Of a DNA stretch of 6,672 bases, positions 1 through 6,355 are shown in pieces. Under the pieces are notes generated by a model that saw nothing but the letters and a program-made list of their open reading frames with translations, searched no databases and was not told where the DNA came from. This stretch comes from Pseudomonadota bacterium. Its GTDB lineage: Bacteria; Desulfobacterota; Syntrophia; Syntrophales; JADFWA01. The position numbers and the translations under genes were made by a program. Within the stretch, counting starts at the first letter, position 1. Each line of letters begins with the position of its first letter. The stretch spans positions 1-6,672 of the forward strand of contig JAUVKS010000107.1 in NCBI GenBank assembly GCA_030596145.1. The letters run 5' to 3'.

Positions 1-44
1 GCCCAGTATTTTTCAAGGGCTAATATCAATTCCTGAAAGGTCAC
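1..44 (-). CDS. glyQ: Glycyl-tRNA synthetase alpha subunit, N-terminal fragment (runs off left edge)
   Basis: Only the first 14 codons and two bases lie inside the window. They read (GTG)TFQELILALEKYW followed by the start of an Ala codon. This matches the very conserved beginning of bacterial GlyQ, which typically runs MTFQELILxLQKYW. GlyQ is the catalytic alpha chain of the alpha2beta2 glycyl-tRNA synthetase, which charges tRNA-Gly in the cytoplasm; glyS normally follows it. The start is a GTG at 42-44, chosen because a strong Shine-Dalgarno sequence lies just upstream and because homologues begin at this residue. The gene is separated from the LOG-family gene by 234 bp and probably has its own promoter. 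The identification rests on a short but distinctive stretch. Confidence 0.85.
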   Translation of the reverse strand, partial: MTFQELILALEKYW

Positions 45-48
45 TTTT

Positions 49-56
49 CCCTCCTC
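49..56 (-). promoter_or_regulatory. Ribosome binding site of glyQ
   Basis: The minus strand reads GAGGAGGG, then AAAA, then the GTG start codon. The AGGAGG core at 50-55 is a near-perfect Shine-Dalgarno sequence five bases from the start. It decides the choice of the non-ATG start for the edge gene. Confidence 0.85.
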
Positions 57-64
57 AGTTTGAT

Positions 65-79
65 ACGGCATCCTGCCGT
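65..79. repeat. Short perfect hairpin in the glyQ leader
   Basis: The plus strand reads ACGGCA-TCC-TGCCGT, a 6-bp perfect stem with a 3-base loop, extendable by one G-T wobble pair. It would lie in the glyQ 5' untranslated RNA, about nine bases before the Shine-Dalgarno sequence. It has no U tract, so it is not an obvious terminator. It may be a small dispersed palindrome or a weak regulatory stem; the sequence does not decide between them. Confidence 0.5.
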
Positions 80-103
80 GATTATTCAATTTAACCAATT
101 AAA

Positions 104-130
104 ACTATCATTATGAAAATTGCGTGTCAA
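104..130 (-). promoter_or_regulatory. Possible sigma-70-type promoter for glyQ
   Basis: The minus strand has a perfect TTGACA -35 box at 125-130. After a 15-base spacer comes GATAGT (104-109), a 4-of-6 match to the -10 consensus; shifting to 16 or 17 bases gives poorer boxes. Transcription would start about 55-60 bases before the GTG of glyQ. The -35 box is convincing, while the -10 box and the spacing are mediocre. Confidence 0.35.
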
Positions 131-143
131 GGCAAATGTAAAC

Positions 144-210
144 CCCCAAAATAGACATTGAAAATAAAGTCTGTCCTACTGTGTTGGAAGGGTCAATGTC
201 TATTTTGGGG
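144..210. repeat. Perfect 18-bp inverted repeat with 31-bp centre
   Basis: The left arm CCCCAAAATAGACATTGA (144-161) is the exact reverse complement of the right arm at 193-210. The 31 bases between them show no coding signal. The structure lies between the LOG-family gene and glyQ. Either strand could form a long hairpin, but no T tract follows it, so a classical intrinsic terminator is unlikely. The length and perfection of the arms suggest a small mobile palindrome or the fused ends of an insertion sequence that lost its interior. A function in 3'-end protection of the LOG transcript is possible but unproven. Confidence 0.75.
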
Positions 211-278
211 TAAGCGGGGAGCAGTCAGCGATTAGCCATAAGCTTTGATTTGAGTTGTAGTAATTCGAATTTTATCTT

Positions 279-932
279 TCAGACAATCACCATCCTCTTT
301 ATGATATCGACGGCTTCTTCGGGAGTGTCCACAAGTCTCAGGAGGTCGAGGTCTGATTCTGACGCAAATTTTTTCTTAATCAAGGTTTCCTTTATCCAGT
401 CACTCAGACCTTTCCAGTACTCGGAATCCACAAGAATGACAGGAAAGGGCTTTATCCTTTTAGTCTGAATCAGGGTAAGGGCCTCAAAAAGTTCATCAAG
501 GGTTCCAAAGCCCCCAGGCATGATGATATAAGCCACCGCATATTTTATAAACATAACCTTTCTGACAAAGAAATATTTGAAATCGAGTCGTACATTGGCA
601 TATTTATTAGGTTTTTGTTCCTGAGGGAGATGGATGTGGAGACCCACTGATTTGCCCCCTCCCGCCGCCGCCCCCTTATTGGCTGCCTCCATAACTCCAG
701 GTCCTCCACCGGAAATAACATTAAAACCGTTTTCTGCCAGCAACCGTGCCACTCTTTCCGTGGTTTTATAATTGGAACTATTGGGATGGGATCTGGCTGA
801 TCCAAAAATGGTAACAGCCGGATGAATTCGGGACAGGACATCAAAGCCTTCCACAAGTTCAGCCATGATGTTAAAAATTCTCCACGTATCATCTTTTGTA
901 ATGTCATCAACAATATACTGTTTTTCATACAT
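279..932 (-). CDS. LOG-family protein (TIGR00730-type Rossmann fold; probable nucleoside 5'-monophosphate phosphoribohydrolase)
   Basis: This 217-residue protein belongs to the LOG/YgdH-like family, often misannotated as lysine decarboxylase. Plant and some bacterial members hydrolyse cytokinin riboside 5'-monophosphate or ordinary nucleotides to base plus ribose 5-phosphate. Family marks are visible: the first Rossmann strand with FGSAR (43-47), the glycine-rich nucleotide loop SGGGPGVMEAANKGA (74-88), an Arg-Lys pair in FFVRKVMF (R124, K125), and the active-site signature PGGFGTLDE (139-147, catalytic Glu147). No signal peptide or membrane segment is seen, so it should be cytosolic. The ATG is supported by GAGGTG at 940-945, six to seven bases upstream. 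It follows the beta-CASP gene after 85 bp that include a stem-loop, so it may be read through from that cluster or transcribed separately. The family call is firm; the natural substrate cannot be read from sequence. Confidence 0.9.
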   Translation of the reverse strand: MYEKQYIVDDITKDDTWRIFNIMAELVEGFDVLSRIHPAVTIFGSARSHPNSSNYKTTERVARLLAENGFNVISGGGPGVMEAANKGAAAGGGKSVGLHIHLPQEQKPNKYANVRLDFKYFFVRKVMFIKYAVAYIIMPGGFGTLDELFEALTLIQTKRIKPFPVILVDSEYWKGLSDWIKETLIKKKFASESDLDLLRLVDTPEEAVDIIKRMVIV

Positions 933-979
933 AATCTGTCACCTCATTAACATTATGAAAATTAATTTCCTACGGAATT

Positions 980-1016
980 GTGAAGCTCCCCCTGCCCTGT
1001 AGGCGGGAAGCTTCAC
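980..1016 (-). terminator. Stem-loop directly after the beta-CASP gene (possible terminator or 3' stabiliser)
   Basis: The arms at 980-991 and 1005-1016 pair over 12 positions; on the minus-strand RNA the one non-Watson-Crick position is a U-G wobble, so the stem is continuous. An inner GCC/GGC pairing can extend it. It begins one base after the stop codon of the beta-CASP gene. The bases that follow on the minus strand (AATTCCGTAGG) have no clear T run, so termination may be weak and some transcripts could continue into the LOG gene. A dispersed palindromic repeat is an alternative explanation. Confidence 0.5.
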
Positions 1017-1017
1017 T

Positions 1018-2628
1018 TTATTCCGGCAGGATTTCCTGGAGCTCTTCCTGGATATATTCGAGTCTGTTCATATCATCCTCGCTGATTATTATCCTCTCCT
1101 CTTTTTTCTTGAGGCGTTTTTTCAGTCTATCTATTTCATTTTCCAGGTCAATAACCTTCCTCAGCATGGTTTCGCTTATATCAGTCGGTTCCACCTCATC
1201 GGGTATTACTTTCTGAACCATTTCCCTGGCCTTAAGCATCAGGCATTCTTTCCACCTGGGAACATGAACCTCCATGTCAAATCTCTCATGGATTACTCTG
1301 GCCAGTTCTTCACTTGCCGTAGCTTCTCCATGGACGACAAAGGTTCTGGGCCGGGGTTCAGCAAAATGGCTTACCCATTCCAGGAGATCTTTCTGATCGG
1401 CATGTGCGGAAAATCCGCCGATTGTGAAAACCTTTGCCTTTACAGCAACATCCTCACTAAAAATTTTAACCGTTTTTTCTCCATCTACTATCTTTCTTCC
1501 CGTGGTACCCTGAGCCTGGAATCCTACAATAATAATACTTGCTCCGGGGCGCCAGAGGTTATGTTTGAGGTGGTGCTTGATGCGGCCCGCCGTACACATC
1601 CCGCTCGCGGCGACGATAATGGCGGGACCGGATTTCTCATTAATGGCAATGGATTCTTTAGTAGAGGAGGTAAAATGCAGATTAGGCATATTAAAGGGAT
1701 CAAAACCCTGATCCACAATGGCTCTGGCTTCCTCATCGTAGTATTTTTTGTTTTTACGAAAGATTTGTGTGGCCTTGATGGCCAGAGGGCTATCCAAGTA
1801 TACAGGTATGACAGGGAGTGAGCCGTCGCGGTAAAATTCACCAAGAAGGTAAAGTATCTCCTGGGTCCTTTCCAGAGCAAAGGCCGGAATGATAACTTTT
1901 TCACCATGTGATACAGCATACTGAATAGCCTCTAAAAGTTCTTCTTTACTATCCTCAAAGGGACGATGCAGGCGGTTACCATAAGTAGATTCAATAAAAA
2001 GATAGTCTGCAGCTAAGATTTCATGGGGGTCTTTGACGATCAGTTGATCCTGTTTCCCCAAATCCCCTGAAAAAACAATTTTTGTCTCTTCATTCGCGTC
2101 CTCTATCCACAACTCCACTATAGAAGAACCAAGTATATGGCCTGCATTCCTGAGGCGTGCTCTTATTCCTGGTTCAACGGTGATTATCTGGTCCCTCTCC
2201 ACCGGGGAGAGATATTTCAGGCTTTCCTCAGCATTCTCCATCGTGTAAAAGGGAAGTACTCCTTTTTTACCCTTTCTATTGTTTTTTCGCGTCTGCCATT
2301 CGGCATCCATTTCCTGGATATGGGCTGAGTCAAGGAGCATAATCTGGCACAGTTCAGCTGTGGGTGGAGAGGTGATGATTTTTCCCCGAAAACCATCCTT
2401 CACCAACTTTGGTATCCTACCGCTGTGGTCAATATGAGCGTGGGTCAAAAAAAGGGTTTTTATCTCTCTTGGATCAAAACCCCAGTCCTGCCAGTTACGT
2501 CTTTCCATTTGTTTTCCACCCTGGAAAAGGCCACAATCAACCAGAACCTTATTACCTTGGGAATTCTCAATGAGATAATTGGATCCGGTCACCGATCCGG
2601 CAGCTCCCAAACATGTTACTTTGGTCAT
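1018..2628 (-). CDS. Beta-CASP metallo-beta-lactamase fold hydrolase, probable ribonuclease of the YSH1/CPSF-like group
   Basis: This 536-residue protein has the full set of metallo-beta-lactamase/beta-CASP motifs. They are the HAHIDH metal motif (H63, H65, D67, H68), AGHILGS (H164), SGDLG (D189), the beta-CASP motif A acid in ESTYG (E213), motif B in GMCTAGRIKHH (344-353) and motif C in GGFSAHAD (H409), followed by VVHGE (H433). Proteins of this type are zinc-dependent nucleases of the CPSF-73 group, generally acting on RNA in the cytoplasm. The N-terminal KH domains of archaeal relatives are absent. Residues about 480-536 form a charged extension with a likely short coiled coil (around 492-511, LENEIDRLKKRLKKKEER), which could mediate oligomerisation. 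AAGGAG at 2635-2640, six bases upstream, supports the ATG. The gene follows recO after 12 bp, so it is almost certainly in the same operon. The RNA target is unknown. Confidence 0.9.
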   Translation of the reverse strand: MTKVTCLGAAGSVTGSNYLIENSQGNKVLVDCGLFQGGKQMERRNWQDWGFDPREIKTLFLTHAHIDHSGRIPKLVKDGFRGKIITSPPTAELCQIMLLDSAHIQEMDAEWQTRKNNRKGKKGVLPFYTMENAEESLKYLSPVERDQIITVEPGIRARLRNAGHILGSSIVELWIEDANEETKIVFSGDLGKQDQLIVKDPHEILAADYLFIESTYGNRLHRPFEDSKEELLEAIQYAVSHGEKVIIPAFALERTQEILYLLGEFYRDGSLPVIPVYLDSPLAIKATQIFRKNKKYYDEEARAIVDQGFDPFNMPNLHFTSSTKESIAINEKSGPAIIVAASGMCTAGRIKHHLKHNLWRPGASIIIVGFQAQGTTGRKIVDGEKTVKIFSEDVAVKAKVFTIGGFSAHADQKDLLEWVSHFAEPRPRTFVVHGEATASEELARVIHERFDMEVHVPRWKECLMLKAREMVQKVIPDEVEPTDISETMLRKVIDLENEIDRLKKRLKKKEERIIISEDDMNRLEYIQEELQEILPE

Positions 2629-2634
2629 ATTTCG

Positions 2635-2641
2635 CTCCTTT
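2635..2641 (-). promoter_or_regulatory. Ribosome binding site of the beta-CASP gene, overlapping the recO stop
   Basis: The minus strand reads AAAGGAG, six bases before the ATG. Its first A is the last base of the recO TGA stop codon. Ribosomes finishing recO therefore sit on this site, which argues for translational coupling of the two genes. Confidence 0.8.
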
Positions 2642-3432
2642 CAAAAGCCCATTTTCCTGATTTGATTGAGAACATTTAGAGATCTTAATTCCTTTCCGAG
2701 AAGATGCTGAATAAAACTGACAAGGATTTCTTTGCTTTCATCTGCTGCCTGTCCAGATAGGGATAAGCGGTGGATCTTGCTGATTTCCATTTCTTTTCCA
2801 GTAAGGAGTATCTTGATTGTTCCAAGGGAGGCTGGAATGGAATTTCTGTTATTGGAACTGCATTTGTGGCATTTCACTCCTCCGTCGGTTGGATTGAATA
2901 GGAAGGGTTTATTGCGGTATTTTCCCTCTATCTCATCAGCAGGTATCTTGCAGGTGATGCACCTGTCTAAAACCGGTTCAAAGCCTTTAAGTTTAAGCAG
3001 TCGCAATTCAAATAGTCTTGCAATCATTTCTGAGCTGTTTCCGGTGTCGATGATCCCAAGGAAGTCCTGTAACAATTGAAACAATTTCAGGTTTTTCTTG
3101 CTTTCCGAGGTAAACTGATCGGTAAGGTCAATAAAATAGGAAGCGATGAGAGTTTTCTCCAGATCAGATCTTATGCCCGGGTAGTGGTTGATTACGTCAC
3201 AGTTTTCAATCAACGCCAGCCCCTCTTTGCTTCTCTTAGAGAAGAGGATGTTTGAGCAGGAAAACAGTTCAAGGGCATTCGGGAATCTCTTTTTGCTACG
3301 CCGGGCTCCCTTTGCGATTCCTTTAAGTTTTCCGAACTCATCAGTATAGAAACTAATAATCCTGTCGGATTCCCCGTAATCCAGAGAACGGAGGACGATG
3401 GCAGAAGCCTTGTATATTGTTCTTTTGGTCAT
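2641..3432 (-). CDS. recO: DNA repair protein RecO (recombination mediator)
   Basis: RecO loads RecA onto SSB-coated single-stranded DNA together with RecR in the RecFOR pathway and anneals complementary strands. The 263-residue length is normal. The N-terminal OB-fold is recognisable: YKASAIVLRSLDYGESDRII (7-26), followed by the usual LKGIAKGARRSKKRF segment (36-50). The helical C-terminal part contains FEPVLDRCITC (151-161) and KCHKC (187-191), giving the four zinc-binding cysteines C158, C161, C188 and C191. The ATG at 3430-3432 overlaps the mgtE stop in an ATGA arrangement and has no clear Shine-Dalgarno sequence of its own, so translation probably depends on mgtE. The beta-CASP gene follows 12 bp downstream. 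Nothing looks degraded. Confidence 0.95.
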   Translation of the reverse strand: MTKRTIYKASAIVLRSLDYGESDRIISFYTDEFGKLKGIAKGARRSKKRFPNALELFSCSNILFSKRSKEGLALIENCDVINHYPGIRSDLEKTLIASYFIDLTDQFTSESKKNLKLFQLLQDFLGIIDTGNSSEMIARLFELRLLKLKGFEPVLDRCITCKIPADEIEGKYRNKPFLFNPTDGGVKCHKCSSNNRNSIPASLGTIKILLTGKEMEISKIHRLSLSGQAADESKEILVSFIQHLLGKELRSLNVLNQIRKMGF

Positions 3433-4796
3433 GTTAACAATCTCAGAAAAATAGTGGCCAGGCCGAGAAATGACAGGAATCCAAAGGCATCTGTAAAGGC
3501 GGTGACAAATATGTGGGAGCCAAGGGCCGGGTCCATCTTAAACCACTTCAAACCCAGAGGTATTAACGTTCCCATCAATGTGCCTACAAAAATGTTGAGC
3601 ACCATTGCCAGGCACAGGACGATTCCCAGTATAGGTATACCTTTCCAGAGATAGGCGATGATACCGATGACTATGCCGACACACACACCATTTGCGATAC
3701 CCACCAAGATTTCCTTGTATAGGGCTTTTTTCGAGTTTTCAAAGGTTAGCTCTCCCAGAGCCATTCCCCTTACGATAAGGACAAGGGTCTGGCTTCCCGC
3801 ATTCCCTCCGAGTCCCGCTACCACCGGCATAAAAACAGCTAAGACCACCATCATTTTTATGGTGTCTTCAAAAAACCCGATTACAAATACAGAAGCGAAA
3901 GCTGTTAAGAGATTGAAATAAAGCCAGGGAAGCCTTTTCCTTACGGATTGAATCGGTTTGTTAAATACGCTGTCGTCTTCATCAAGACCGGCTATTCTAT
4001 AAATGTCTTCTGATGTCTCTTCCTCTATAACGTCAACGACATCATCTACAGTGATTCTTCCCAGTAGCCTGTTATAATCATCGACAACGGCAATAGAAAC
4101 AAGGTCATACTTTTCGAACATCCTGGCAACCTCTTCCTGGTCGACATCAACATTGACACTCGGTATGTCTTCGTCCACGCATTTATTTACAGGAGTGTTC
4201 GGTTTTGCCGTGATAAGCCTTTGCAACGGTATGGTTCCGATCAGCCTGTTTTCTCCGTTCACGACGAATACATTATAGATATTTTCGATTTCGTCCGATT
4301 CCGATTCTTTAATAACAGCCTGCAGAGCATCCCGGATGGTGGCGCCTTCCTGTACACAGACCAGTTCCGACTGCATAATGCCGCCAGCACTGTCCTCTTC
4401 ATATTTCAGGAGTTGTCTGACTTCCTCAGAGTCTTCAGGTTCAATTCCTTCGAGAACGGTTTTGGCCTGTTCTTCGGGGAGGTCGGCGATTAAGTCGGCA
4501 GCATCATCCGATTCCATTTCCTCGACGATCTCGGTCAGTTTTTTGTCGGAAATGTCTTCGAGTATCTGTTCCCTGGAAACATCGCTCAGCTCTAAGATGA
4601 CGTCAGAGGCCTTTTCAACATCCAGCAGGGCGAAGAGAAGGATCTTTTCCCCTTCTTTCAGGTTGTCAATCAGATCGGCAATATCAGCAGGGTGTAGTCT
4701 CGTAAAAAGGTCGATGATATCGAATTCCCTTTTGAGGTCGATCCATTCTTTTAGCTGTTGGAGATAGTTTGCCTGTTCCATTTTTTCTTTTTTCAT
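3429..4796 (-). CDS. mgtE: Magnesium channel/transporter MgtE
   Basis: MgtE forms a homodimeric, Mg2+-gated inner-membrane channel that admits Mg2+. The 455 residues show the standard order: an acidic N domain of superhelical repeats (about 10-130, with HPADIADLI at 35-43), the junction EEDSAGGIM (133-141), two CBS domains (about 140-260, with ITVDDVVDVIEE at 248-259), a plug helix, and about five membrane segments from about 290 to the end. The pore signature MPVVAGLGGNAGSQ (323-336) is intact. The Asp that binds Mg2+ in the pore of the Thermus protein corresponds to D436 in FTDAFGF. Acidic residues at the N/CBS interface fit Mg2+ sensing. The start is uncertain: ATG at 4794-4796 or the ATG five codons later (Met6, 4779-4781); neither has a good ribosome binding site. 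No Mg2+ riboswitch is evident upstream. The gene heads a mgtE-recO-beta-CASP cluster. Confidence 0.95.
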   Translation of the reverse strand: MKKEKMEQANYLQQLKEWIDLKREFDIIDLFTRLHPADIADLIDNLKEGEKILLFALLDVEKASDVILELSDVSREQILEDISDKKLTEIVEEMESDDAADLIADLPEEQAKTVLEGIEPEDSEEVRQLLKYEEDSAGGIMQSELVCVQEGATIRDALQAVIKESESDEIENIYNVFVVNGENRLIGTIPLQRLITAKPNTPVNKCVDEDIPSVNVDVDQEEVARMFEKYDLVSIAVVDDYNRLLGRITVDDVVDVIEEETSEDIYRIAGLDEDDSVFNKPIQSVRKRLPWLYFNLLTAFASVFVIGFFEDTIKMMVVLAVFMPVVAGLGGNAGSQTLVLIVRGMALGELTFENSKKALYKEILVGIANGVCVGIVIGIIAYLWKGIPILGIVLCLAMVLNIFVGTLMGTLIPLGLKWFKMDPALGSHIFVTAFTDAFGFLSFLGLATIFLRLLT

Positions 4797-4825
4797 GATA
4801 ACAACCGGCTACACAATTCTGTCAA
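4795..4825 (-). promoter_or_regulatory. Candidate promoter for mgtE
   Basis: The minus strand carries TTGACA (4820-4825), a perfect -35 box, and TATCAT (4795-4800), a 5-of-6 -10 box. The spacer is 19 bases, longer than the usual 17. The -10 box overlaps the first possible mgtE ATG, so transcription from here could only serve the internal start at 4779-4781, with a leader of a few bases. This is a speculative call. Confidence 0.25.
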
Positions 4826-4978
4826 GATCATGTCATTTAAAGTAGTAATTCATATCCTAAATTCAAAACAAAAGATATCTCCATAAATTTCAAACAGATA
4901 TTCCATCAACCCGGTAATGTTTTGGTCATTCGATATTCGGATTTCGGGTTTAAACGTCTTGCAAACCCCCCAATTTGA

Positions 4979-5034
4979 GTAGGGTGGCATTTTATATGCC
5001 ACCGTTTGCGGTCGGGTGTAAAACCCGACCCTAC
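4979..5034. repeat. Inverted pair of GTAG-type REP palindromes (BIME-like)
   Basis: Two units face each other. On the plus strand, GTAG (4979-4982) is followed by an 8-bp stem (4983-4990 with 4996-5003), a 5-base loop and a G. On the minus strand, GTAG (5031-5034) is followed by an 8-bp stem (5023-5030 with 5010-5017), a 5-base loop and a G. Only four bases, TTTG, separate them. The units share architecture but differ in stem sequence. A GTAG foot beside a palindrome is the known hallmark of REP sequences mobilised by REP-associated tyrosine transposases (RAYT, TnpA_REP). No such transposase is encoded here. The pair begins 14 bp after the pyrC stop and could also stabilise the 3' end of its mRNA. 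Confidence 0.8.
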
Positions 5035-5047
5035 AAATTTGGGATGG

Positions 5048-6343
5048 TTATTCAAAATTCTCGCTGTACTTTATCTCCCCGTCTACGATGGTGAGTACCG
5101 CTTTGCCTTTAAGCTTCCATCCGTTAAAGGGGGAATTTTTACTCTTTGAGCGGAACTTGTTTATATCCACTGTCCACTCCCTTTTTATATCGATTACTGT
5201 TATATCGGCGTCGGAGCCTGTCCTCAGTGTTCCCTTTGGTATTCCAAGTATAACGGCAGGTATTGTACTCATTTTGAGAATGAGTTGATCCAGGGTAAGA
5301 ACGCCCTCTGCTGCCAGCTTAAGACTGAGCGAAAGAGAAGTCTCCAACCCTACAATTCCAGGTGAAGCGTATTCAAACTCCACGTCCTTTTCTATCGAGG
5401 AATGGGGTGCGTGATCGCTGGCTATCGCGTCTATGGTGCTGTCAGAAAGGCCCTCCTTTATTGCTGTAACGTCAGCTATGTTCCTCAGAGGTGGATATAC
5501 CTTGGTGTAGGTGTCATATTTCCTCAAGGCCTCATCGGTAAGGGAAAAATAGTGTGGTGCCGTTTCTGCCGTGACTTTAATCCCCCTTTTTTTTGCTTCC
5601 CTGATTAATCTGACCGATTCGGCTGTGCTTACATGGGCGATGTGGACGGAGGTATTGGTATAGTCTGCAATGGCTATATCCCTGGCTACCATGATATCTT
5701 CAGCGATGTTCGGGATTCCGGAAAGTCCCAGTTCCGTTGATACAAAACCCTCGTTCATCAATCCTCCGGAAGACAGATCGGTATCTTCGCAGTGTGATAT
5801 TATCGGTATGCCGAGGGAAGAGGCGTATTCGAGCGCCCTCCTCATCAAGGCGCTGTTCATCACAGGTCTTCCGTCATCTGAAAATGCCACGGCGCCGGCA
5901 TCCTTTAAGTCCCCGAATTCTGTCAGGGTAATTCCTTCGGAGCCATTGCTTATGGCTGCAATGGGATAAACATTTGCTAAATTGCATTGCGTTGCCTTTC
6001 GACATATGAGCTCGGTTACAGATCTGTTATCGTTGATTGGTTTGGTGTTCGGCATACAGGCGATTGAGGTGAATCCTCCCGCTACCGCCGCTTCGCAGCC
6101 TGTCTGAATCGTTTCCTTGTATTCAAAGCCCGGTTCCCGCAGATGGGTGTGCATGTCAATCAGTCCCGGCACCACGATTTTGCCCCCAAGATCGAGTATC
6201 TTCAGGGCTGAATCGCCTTTCGCGTTTTTGTAAATATCTTTACCGATTTGTGCAATTTGCCCTTTTTCTATCAGGAGATCCATTTCTTCATTTATATTTT
6301 GTGAAGGGTCGACAATCCTTCCCCCCTTGAGTAAGATATTCAT
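5048..6343 (-). CDS. pyrC: Dihydroorotase, type I
   Basis: Dihydroorotase cyclises N-carbamoyl-L-aspartate to L-dihydroorotate, step three of de novo pyrimidine synthesis, in the cytosol. The 431-residue length and motifs fit the type I amidohydrolase form. DMHTHLREPG (63-72) supplies zinc ligands H65 and H67 and the substrate-binding Arg69. FSDDGRP (154-160) contains the bridging Asp pair (D156/D157) seen where other classes use carbamylated Lys. SHCED (H184), AHVST (H237) and ASDHAPH (D310) complete the metal and catalytic set, and MPNTKP (97-102) is the usual substrate loop. All expected residues are present, so it should be active rather than a pseudo-dihydroorotase. A strong AGGAGGTG precedes the ATG. 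pyrB lies upstream, 152 bp away, with a MITE-like element filling the gap; a REP pair follows the stop. Confidence 0.96.
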   Translation of the reverse strand: MNILLKGGRIVDPSQNINEEMDLLIEKGQIAQIGKDIYKNAKGDSALKILDLGGKIVVPGLIDMHTHLREPGFEYKETIQTGCEAAVAGGFTSIACMPNTKPINDNRSVTELICRKATQCNLANVYPIAAISNGSEGITLTEFGDLKDAGAVAFSDDGRPVMNSALMRRALEYASSLGIPIISHCEDTDLSSGGLMNEGFVSTELGLSGIPNIAEDIMVARDIAIADYTNTSVHIAHVSTAESVRLIREAKKRGIKVTAETAPHYFSLTDEALRKYDTYTKVYPPLRNIADVTAIKEGLSDSTIDAIASDHAPHSSIEKDVEFEYASPGIVGLETSLSLSLKLAAEGVLTLDQLILKMSTIPAVILGIPKGTLRTGSDADITVIDIKREWTVDINKFRSKSKNSPFNGWKLKGKAVLTIVDGEIKYSENFE

Positions 6344-6347
6344 TGTT

Positions 6348-6355
6348 CACCTCCT
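6348..6355 (-). promoter_or_regulatory. Ribosome binding site of pyrC, abutting the inserted element
   Basis: The minus strand reads AGGAGGTG four bases before the pyrC ATG, a near-perfect Shine-Dalgarno sequence. Its first A (6355) is the last base of the upstream inverted-repeat element. In the reconstructed ancestor the same bases would have been the final codons of pyrB. Confidence 0.85.

Noticed and set aside
45..278. T-box leader for glyQ
   Set aside because: glyQS is often T-box controlled in Firmicutes, but this leader has no T-box core motif, specifier stem or T-tailed terminator, and the other features do not suggest a Firmicute.
545..928. Second minus-strand frame within the LOG gene
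   Set aside because: It overlaps the LOG gene in another frame and shows no family motifs, whereas the LOG frame has every expected motif.
1264..1821. Plus-strand open frame of 185 codons
   Set aside because: It lies wholly antisense to the well-supported beta-CASP gene, has no ribosome binding site or recognisable motif, and is a frame shadow.
4336..4767. Plus-strand Ser-rich open frame of 143 codons
   Set aside because: It is the antisense of the acidic N domain of mgtE; the Ser-rich composition is what reversed Asp/Glu codons give.
4835..4882. Tiny minus-strand frame of about 15 codons before mgtE
   Set aside because: It begins with ATG but has no Shine-Dalgarno sequence and no regulatory codon pattern, so it is not supported as a leader peptide.
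4797..4978. Mg2+ riboswitch (M-box) upstream of mgtE
   Set aside because: No extended set of paired helices or expression platform could be recognised in the short AT-rich gap, and the RNA class is typical of other phyla.
4981..5003. AGGGTGGCA resembling a T-box antiterminator core
   Set aside because: The match is fully explained by the REP palindrome with its GTAG foot; no other T-box element is present and no aminoacyl-tRNA synthetase or amino acid gene follows.
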